Shown here piece after piece: positions 59,000-64,000 of a stretch of DNA of 64,000 bases. The first letter of the stretch is position 1, and the number at the start of each line of letters is the position of its first letter. A program made the translations under genes and the position numbers. The stretch covers positions 1,240,001-1,304,000 of the forward strand of contig NZ_CP058349.1 of NCBI RefSeq assembly GCF_013395055.1, written 5' to 3'. The notes below the pieces were generated by a model, which saw only the letters and a list, made by a program, of their open reading frames with translations, was not told where the DNA came from and did no database searches. The DNA is from Pseudomonas sp. ABC1 (lineage in GTDB: Bacteria; Pseudomonadota; Gammaproteobacteria; Pseudomonadales; Pseudomonadaceae).

Positions 59000-60451
59000 T
59001 CACGATTCGCCTCGCTCCAGCCACTCACCCGGTAACCGCTTGCTGGCGCGGGCGCCCAAGTGGCGCAGTTGCTCGGCCCGGTTCACCAGATTGCCACGGC
59101 CCTCGGCGAGCTTGCCGCGCGCGGCCTGGTAGGCCTTGTCCAGTTGCTGCAAGCGATTACCGACTTCGTCCAGGTCCTGGATAAAGGCGCTGAACTTGTC
59201 GTACAGGGCGCCAGCCTTCTCGGCGATCTCGCGGGCATTCTGGTTCTGCCGCTCCTGGCGCCAGAGGTTCTCGATCACCCGCAGCGTCGCCAGCAGCGTG
59301 GTCGGGCTGACGATGACGATATTGCCGGCGTAGGCCTCCTGCACCAGTGTCGGCTCGGCTTGCAGGGCTGCGGCGAACGCCGACTCCACGGGCACGAACA
59401 GCAGCACGAAATCCAGGCTCTGCAGGCCCTCGAGCTGCTGGTAATCCTTGAACGACAGCCCCTTGAGGTGGTTGCGCAGCGACAGCACATGCTGCTTGAG
59501 CGCTGCCGCGCGCTGGGTATCGTCCTCGGCCTGGATAAAGGCCTGGTAGGCATTCAGGCTGACCTTGGCATCCACCACCACCTGCCGCTCGCCCGGCAGG
59601 CTGATCAGCACGTCCGGCTGGAAACGCTCGCCGGAAGGGCTGCGGAAGCTGACCTGGGTCTGGTACTCGCGGTCCTTCATCAGCCCGGCCTGCTCCAGCA
59701 CCCGCTCCAGCACCAGTTCACCCCAGTTGCCCTGGGTCTTCTGCCCCTTGAGTGCGCGAGTCAGGTTGGTCGCCTCGTCGCCCAGACGCTGGTTGAGTTG
59801 CTGCAAGCGCTGGATTTCTCCGGCCAGGGAAAAACGCTCGCGCGCCTCGCTCTGGTAGCTCTCCTCGACCCGCTTCTCGAAGGACTGTATCCGCTCCTTC
59901 AACGGCTCCAGCAACTGCCCGAGGCGCTCGTTGCTGGTGTCCGCGAAGCGCTGCTCACGCTCGTCGAAAATACGTCCGGCCAGCTCGGCGAACTGCGCCC
60001 GCAGTTCGTCACGGGCATTCTGCAAATCCTCCAGGCGTTGCTGGTGCGCCGCCTTCTGCTCACGCAGTTCGCTGCCCTGGGCGGCGAACTGCGCACTCAG
60101 CGAACGCAACTCTTCGCGCAAGCCATCCCGCTCGCCCTGCAGGTCGGACAGCGCTTCACGCTGCTCCTGCGCCTGCCCTTGCAGCCAGCCATTCTCCCGG
60201 CGCAGTGCCGATAGTTCGGCCTGTTGCGCGGACTTCACCTCGTTGCCATCGGCCAGGGCCAGGCGGCTACTCTCCAACTCCTCGCGCGCGACCTGCTGCG
60301 CCAACTCCGCCTGCGCCTGCCGCTCCCGCGCCAGCAGCAGTTCGCCACGACGCGCCAACAACCGTTGCTGCATGAACAGAAGCCCAACCGCCAGCAACAG
60401 GACAAGCCCCGCCAGCGACCAGACGAGCATGGGTTCGGAAAAAACGGGCAT
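59000..60451 (-). CDS. rmuC: DNA recombination protein RmuC
   Basis: A 483-residue protein of the RmuC family, implicated in limiting recombination between inverted repeats. A TM anchor at about residues 8-27 (MLVWSLAGLVLLLAVGLLF) is followed by a long Gln/Glu/Arg-rich coiled coil (about 30-215). The conserved nuclease-like RmuC domain spans about 230-440: LTRALKGQKTQGNWGELVLERVLEQAGL, RFQPDVLISLPGERQVVVDAKVSL, ESAFAAAL and NIVIVSPTTLLATLR. ATG 60451 (MPVFSEPML) opens the anchor; upstream in-frame codons give an unlikely leader. Confidence 0.95.
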   Translation of the reverse strand: MPVFSEPMLVWSLAGLVLLLAVGLLFMQQRLLARRGELLLARERQAQAELAQQVAREELESSRLALADGNEVKSAQQAELSALRRENGWLQGQAQEQREALSDLQGERDGLREELRSLSAQFAAQGSELREQKAAHQQRLEDLQNARDELRAQFAELAGRIFDEREQRFADTSNERLGQLLEPLKERIQSFEKRVEESYQSEARERFSLAGEIQRLQQLNQRLGDEATNLTRALKGQKTQGNWGELVLERVLEQAGLMKDREYQTQVSFRSPSGERFQPDVLISLPGERQVVVDAKVSLNAYQAFIQAEDDTQRAAALKQHVLSLRNHLKGLSFKDYQQLEGLQSLDFVLLFVPVESAFAAALQAEPTLVQEAYAGNIVIVSPTTLLATLRVIENLWRQERQNQNAREIAEKAGALYDKFSAFIQDLDEVGNRLQQLDKAYQAARGKLAEGRGNLVNRAEQLRHLGARASKRLPGEWLERGES

Positions 60452-60587
60452 GGGCAACTCCGGTGGGAATGCGCGGCAGTATAGCGATTGCAGTGAAGTG
60501 CCGAGAGTCGCGTTTCGGTTCACGCCCCTTGTCTCTATACCTATATAGATATAAATTCAACGCCTGCGGGGAACATGGAGCGCTCCC

Positions 60588-60941
60588 ATGATGAAAACGC
60601 TGTACTGGATAGGCAGTAGTAGAAAAGAGCTTGGAAAGATGCCCGAGGATGTACAAGACGTATTCGGTTACGCCCTGCATCTGGCTCAGGAAGGCAGCAA
60701 GCACCCTCAAGCGAAACCCCTTAAAGGGTTTTCTGGCGCGGGTGTTCTGGAGGTTGTCGAAGACTTCGCAGGCGATACCTATCGGGCGGTTTACACCGTC
60801 AGATTCGCCAAGGTGGTCTATGCCCTCCATTGCTTCCAGAAAAAGTCGAACAAAGGAATCGAGACGCCACAGCACGACATCGAACTGATCAAGGCACGAC
60901 TGATCGCTGCAGCAACGCATGCCAATGGAGTAGAGAAATGA
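60588..60941 (+). CDS. Type II toxin, RelE/HigB (Gp49-like) family
   Basis: A 117-residue toxin candidate that would cleave mRNA at the ribosome. KTLYWIGSSRKELGKMPEDV, AKPLKGFSGAGVLEVVEDFAGDTYRAVYTV and VVYALHCFQKKSNKGIETPQHDIELIKARL are characteristic of the phage-derived Gp49-like/HigB group. ATG 60588 follows GGAG by seven bases. Its stop overlaps the antitoxin's ATG (ATGA), toxin-first order as in HigBA. An A/T-rich palindromic stretch (ctatatagatata, from 60541) just upstream is the likely promoter/operator. It contrasts with the GC-rich genes around it. Confidence 0.93.
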   Translation: MMKTLYWIGSSRKELGKMPEDVQDVFGYALHLAQEGSKHPQAKPLKGFSGAGVLEVVEDFAGDTYRAVYTVRFAKVVYALHCFQKKSNKGIETPQHDIELIKARLIAAATHANGVEK

Positions 60942-61258
60942 CGGATATCGAAGAAAGCAGTGGCAATCCCTATGCCGATATTGGCCAAACCAATGCCAGT
61001 GAAATGCAGGTCAAGGCAAGGCTGGCCACGAAGATCGGCGAAATCATCAAATCGCGGCGCCTGACCCAGCTACAGGCGGCAGAAATACTGGGACTCCCAC
61101 AGCCCAAGGTTTCCGACATGCTACGCGGGAAATTCAGGGGGATCAGCGAAGCCAAGATGATCGATTGCCTGTCCCGTCTGGGGCGCGATGTGCAAATTCT
61201 GATCAAGACAGCGCCCCGCTCACGGAAAGAAGGACGGGTGGAAGTGATTTTCGCCTGA
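60938..61258 (+). CDS. Type II antitoxin, XRE/HigA-like helix-turn-helix protein
   Basis: A 106-residue antitoxin and presumed autorepressor of the pair. The HTH reads RRLTQLQAAEILGLPQPKVSDMLRGKFRG (about residues 41-69, split here by position), the form typical of antitoxins partnering Gp49-like toxins. SEAKMIDCLSRLGRDVQILIK follows. Its ATG at 60938 overlaps the toxin stop by four bases, ensuring coupled translation. It is convergent with cobS, 30 bases away. Confidence 0.93.
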   Translation: MTDIEESSGNPYADIGQTNASEMQVKARLATKIGEIIKSRRLTQLQAAEILGLPQPKVSDMLRGKFRGISEAKMIDCLSRLGRDVQILIKTAPRSRKEGRVEVIFA

Positions 61259-61288
61259 GCCACCGGCCTGCGCACAATGGCTACAGAC

Positions 61289-62008
61289 TCAGAGCGCCAC
61301 GACCACCAACACCAGCACTTCAAGCAACTCCAGCAGCGCACCGGCGGTATCCCCCGTGGTGCCGCCCAGCCGCTGCAACAACTGGCGCCTCAGGCCAGCA
61401 AATACCAACAGCGCCACCAGCAACGCCAGCCAGAAACCCGCCAACAACACGACCACCCCCACCAATGCCAGCACCACACAGGCAGCACGGCGCGGCAGGT
61501 GTTCGGCCATGGCCTCGCCAAGGCCGCCACGGCGTACATAGGGCGTGGTCAGGAACAGCGCCAGCAGGCTGCTGCGCCCCAGCAGCAGCACCAGTACCAG
61601 CGCCAGGCCCGCTCCCTGCTCCAGCAGGGCAGCGAGCGCGGCGAACTTGAGCAACAGCACCAGCAACAGCACCACGATGGCAACCGGGCCGCTGCGCGGG
61701 TCTTTCATGATCTCCAGGGTGCGCTCGCGTTCGCCGAAGCCGCCCAGCCAGGCATCGGCGCTGTCGGCCAGGCCATCCAGGTGCAAAAAGCCACTCAGAC
61801 CGATCCACAGGGTCAACAGCAGGGCTGCCTGCAATAGCAGCGGCGCACCCGCCAGGGCCAGGCTGGCCAACCACAACAGCGAGCCCAACAACACACCGAC
61901 CAGCGGAAAATACAGCAGCGAACGCCCCATCTGCTCGGGCGCGGGCATACCGGGCAGGCGTACCGGCAGGCTGGTCAGGAATTGCAGTGCGATCAGCAGG
62001 GGCTGCAT
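61289..62008 (-). CDS. cobS: Adenosylcobinamide-GDP ribazoletransferase (cobalamin synthase)
   Basis: Membrane enzyme joining adenosylcobinamide-GDP and alpha-ribazole(-phosphate) to give cobalamin. The 239-residue protein is strongly hydrophobic (about seven helices) and carries the family start LLIALQFLTSLPV and the active-site region FLHLDGLADSADAWLGG, followed by MKDPRSGPVA. The 16-base overlap with cobC and the common direction place it last in the cobU-cobT-cobC-cobS operon. Confidence 0.96.
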   Translation of the reverse strand: MQPLLIALQFLTSLPVRLPGMPAPEQMGRSLLYFPLVGVLLGSLLWLASLALAGAPLLLQAALLLTLWIGLSGFLHLDGLADSADAWLGGFGERERTLEIMKDPRSGPVAIVVLLLVLLLKFAALAALLEQGAGLALVLVLLLGRSSLLALFLTTPYVRRGGLGEAMAEHLPRRAACVVLALVGVVVLLAGFWLALLVALLVFAGLRRQLLQRLGGTTGDTAGALLELLEVLVLVVVAL

Positions 62009-62586
62009 CGTTCCTCCAGCACCAACTCGTCGTTCTCCAGGCTGACTTCCAGCGCGAACAGCCCGGCATGCCCGACCTCAACCTGCAACAGGTGCTGCCG
62101 TGGCAGGCCACGGGCCTGCGCCAGCAGCAGGCGCATCACGCCACCGTGGGTGACCAGCAGCAGGTGCTGTCCGGCATACTGCCGCGCCAGCGCCCGGACA
62201 CCCTCGATCACCCGCGCCTGGAACGCCAGCAACGGCTCGCCACCTGGCGGTGTGAAGCCATATGGGTCGTCCCAGAAGCGCCCCAGTGCCTCGCTCTGGC
62301 CATCCATCAGTTCGGCCGCCGTGCGCCCTTCCCAATCGCCGAAATCCAGTTCGCGCAGATCGGTCGCCAACTCCAGCGGCAAGGCACGCTGGTCGGCCAG
62401 GTGCATGGCGAAGTCGGCGCAGCGGCGCAACGGCGAACTGACGACCCGCTGCCAGCCGCCCACACCGGCGACCGTCGTATGCAACTGTGCCCAGCCGGTC
62501 TCACTCAAGGCATCGTCGATGCGGCCACGAAAGCCACCGCCTTGCAGGGTTTCGCCATGGCGCAGCAGGTCGAGGCGCAGCGTCAT
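61993..62586 (-). CDS. cobC: Alpha-ribazole-5'-phosphate phosphatase (histidine phosphatase family)
   Basis: Removes phosphate from alpha-ribazole-5'-phosphate or adenosylcobalamin-5'-phosphate. The 197-residue phosphoglycerate-mutase-like protein has the RHGET motif at residues 9-13 (catalytic His10), the second Arg in RVVSSPLRRCADFA, LRELDFGDWEGRTAAEL and the second His in LLLVTHGGVMRLLL. It overlaps cobT by four bases and cobS by sixteen. Confidence 0.95.
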   Translation of the reverse strand: MTLRLDLLRHGETLQGGGFRGRIDDALSETGWAQLHTTVAGVGGWQRVVSSPLRRCADFAMHLADQRALPLELATDLRELDFGDWEGRTAAELMDGQSEALGRFWDDPYGFTPPGGEPLLAFQARVIEGVRALARQYAGQHLLLVTHGGVMRLLLAQARGLPRQHLLQVEVGHAGLFALEVSLENDELVLEERCSPC

Positions 62587-63626
62587 GCCGGGCGGTCCGA
62601 GACCGCCGCTTCGGCGAAGGTGGCCATTTCCCCGTGCAGGGCACAGGCCTGACGCAGCAGCGGCACGGCCAGGGCGGCACCACTGCCTTCACCGAGGCGT
62701 AGGCCAAGGTCGAGCAAGGGCTCGCCTGCCAGTGCCTGCAAGACCGCACGGTGCCCCGGCTCGGCGGAACGGTGGGCGAACAGCAGCCAGTCACGACAGT
62801 CCGGATTCAGGCGCACCGCACACAACGCCGCCGCCGTGCAGATGAAGCCGTCCACCAGCGCCGGGATACCGGCCTGGGCGCAGGCCAGGTAAGCACCGCA
62901 CAGCGCCGCCACTTCGAAGCCCCCCAGGCGCCGCAGGATGTCCAGAGGTTCGGACACCGCATGCAGCGCCAGCGCTTGCTCGATGACTTCGCGCTTGTGG
63001 CGTACACCCTGGTCGTCCAGCCCGGTGCCGGGACCAACCAGCTCTGCCGGAGAAGCCTCCAGCAGAGCGCAGGCCAACGCCGCGGCCACCGTGGTATTGC
63101 CGATGCCCATTTCCGCGCCGATGAACAATTGCGCTCCAGACTCGATCCCACGCAGCACCGAGTCGCGCCCGGCGGCCAGGGCAGCCTCGCATTGGGCTGG
63201 AGTCATGGCAGCGGTCCTGGCCAGGTTGGCAGTGCCCGCCCCCAGGTTCAGGTGACGCACGCCCTCCAGCGCCAATGACTGCACGGTGCCCAGGTCGATC
63301 ACCTCCAGCGGCGCACCGAGGTGGCGCGCCAGCACGCTGAGGGCCGCGCCGCCGCGCACGAAATTGCGCAGCATCTCGCCGGTCACCGACTGCGGATAGG
63401 CCGACACACCCTCCTCGACCACACCGTGGTCACCGGCGAAGACGCTGATCGCCAGCCGCTCCAGGCTGGGTTTCTCGCGCCCCTGCATGGCCGCCAGTTC
63501 GACCGCCAGCACCTCCAGCCGCCCCAGGGCGCCATACGGCTTGGTCAGTTGTCGCTGGCGCGCCAGCGCCTGTTGCCGCGCCGCATCATCCAGCGCCTTG
63601 CAGGGCTGCTCGTACCAATCACTCAT
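62583..63626 (-). CDS. cobT: Nicotinate-nucleotide-dimethylbenzimidazole phosphoribosyltransferase
   Basis: Forms alpha-ribazole phosphate from dimethylbenzimidazole and nicotinate mononucleotide. The 347-residue protein contains KPYGALGRLEVLAVELAAMQG, VFAGDHGVVEEGVSAYPQSVT, AEMGIGNTTVAAALACAL, VGPGTGLDD and LDLGLRLGEGSGAALAVPLL, which carries the catalytic Glu. ATG 63626 (MSDWYEQPCK) overlaps the cobU stop by four bases; a longer in-frame extension would run inside cobU and is rejected. Confidence 0.96.
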   Translation of the reverse strand: MSDWYEQPCKALDDAARQQALARQRQLTKPYGALGRLEVLAVELAAMQGREKPSLERLAISVFAGDHGVVEEGVSAYPQSVTGEMLRNFVRGGAALSVLARHLGAPLEVIDLGTVQSLALEGVRHLNLGAGTANLARTAAMTPAQCEAALAAGRDSVLRGIESGAQLFIGAEMGIGNTTVAAALACALLEASPAELVGPGTGLDDQGVRHKREVIEQALALHAVSEPLDILRRLGGFEVAALCGAYLACAQAGIPALVDGFICTAAALCAVRLNPDCRDWLLFAHRSAEPGHRAVLQALAGEPLLDLGLRLGEGSGAALAVPLLRQACALHGEMATFAEAAVSDRPA

Positions 63627-64000
63627 AACGCATCCCCCTTGAGAACCAATGGCAAGCCGGCGACCGTGAGCACCACACGTTGCGCGCGCTCGGCCAACGC
63701 CTGATGCAGCCAACCGGCCTCGTCCACATAGCGGCGGGTCAACTCGCCCAGCGGCACGACACCCATGCCGGTTTCATTGCTGACCAGCAGGATACGCCCC
63801 GGCGCCGACGCCAACCCGTGCAGCAGCGCCTCGCGCTCTTCTGCGAGGCGAGCGGGGTCGTCCAGCATCAGCAGGTTGGTCAGCCACAGCGTCAGGCAAT
63901 CGACCAGCAGACAGCGCCCTTCGTCGGCCTCGCGGGCCAGTACCTGCGCCAACTGCACAGGCTCTTCGACTAGCCCCCAGTGCGCTGGGCGGCGGGCACG
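63623..64000 (-). CDS. cobU: Bifunctional adenosylcobinamide kinase/guanylyltransferase, 5' part outside the window
   Basis: The 3' portion (about 125 codons) of CobU/CobP, which phosphorylates adenosylcobinamide and activates it with GMP. The frame is open to the window end. Visible: RARRPAHWGLVEEP, CLLVDCLTLWLTNLL, ILLVSNETGMGVVPLGELTRRYVDEAGWLHQALA and the C-terminal VVLTVAGLPLVLKG, all typical. The P-loop lies outside the window. It is upstream of cobT in the cobalamin operon and overlaps it by four bases. Confidence 0.94.
   Translation of the reverse strand, partial: RARRPAHWGLVEEPVQLAQVLAREADEGRCLLVDCLTLWLTNLLMLDDPARLAEEREALLHGLASAPGRILLVSNETGMGVVPLGELTRRYVDEAGWLHQALAERAQRVVLTVAGLPLVLKGDAL

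Overview
The window is about 64 kb of GC-rich, gene-dense chromosome from a gammaproteobacterium. It is almost certainly a Pseudomonas: tonB-exbB-exbD, ribE-ribBX-ribH-nusB-thiL, uvrB next to an aromatic/aspartate aminotransferase, and a cobU-cobT-cobC-cobS cluster all fit the genus. No phage, integrase, insertion sequence or CRISPR array was seen.

Layout. 1-3.9 kb: an RND efflux pump (permease cut by the window edge, lipoprotein adaptor) with a divergent TetR regulator. 4-8.2 kb: glyoxalase I, a ribbon-helix-helix protein, a Tat-exported small subunit with a GMC flavoprotein dehydrogenase, and glyoxalase II. 8.2-13 kb: recJ, yaeQ and tonB-exbB-exbD. 13.2-18.9 kb: the riboflavin/nusB/thiL operon behind an FMN riboswitch, then ffh. 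19-26.2 kb: ypjD-like gene, carboxynorspermidine (polyamine) genes, uvrB, aminotransferase and tRNA-Asn. 26.4-43.8 kb: a large surface-adhesin locus. 44.4-48.8 kb: TonB-dependent receptor, response regulator with AraC output, LysR regulator. 48.9-58.9 kb: FKBP isomerase, tRNA-Val and tRNA-Asp, rdgC, guanidine-II riboswitch with gdx, MFS carrier, GNAT, SSS-type hybrid histidine kinase, DUF4010 membrane protein. 59-64 kb: rmuC, a HigBA-like toxin-antitoxin pair and the cobalamin cluster (cobU cut by the window end).

The most interesting region is the adhesin operon, read right to left: a TolC-like outer-membrane factor fused to an OmpA domain, a LapB-like ABC exporter, a LapC-like membrane fusion protein, and a 3786-residue LapA-type adhesin with an N-terminal retention module and two 577-residue near-identical tandem units. 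The 5' end of the TolC-OmpA gene carries ten perfect copies of a 7-bp repeat between its candidate start codons and its signal peptide. With ten copies no start codon is in frame with the body of the gene; nine or eleven copies would put one in frame. This is the signature of a slipped-strand phase-variation switch placed on the export channel of a biofilm adhesin, captured here in the OFF phase. A good sigma-70-type promoter whose -35 touches a perfect inverted repeat lies just upstream.

Other points worth attention: the 3Fe-4S-like cysteine motif in the GMC dehydrogenase, the degenerate cyclohydrolase half of RibBX, a 16-codon leader ORF overlapping ribE, a 159-bp antisense overlap between gdx and the MFS gene, and synteny breaks on both sides of the riboflavin operon.
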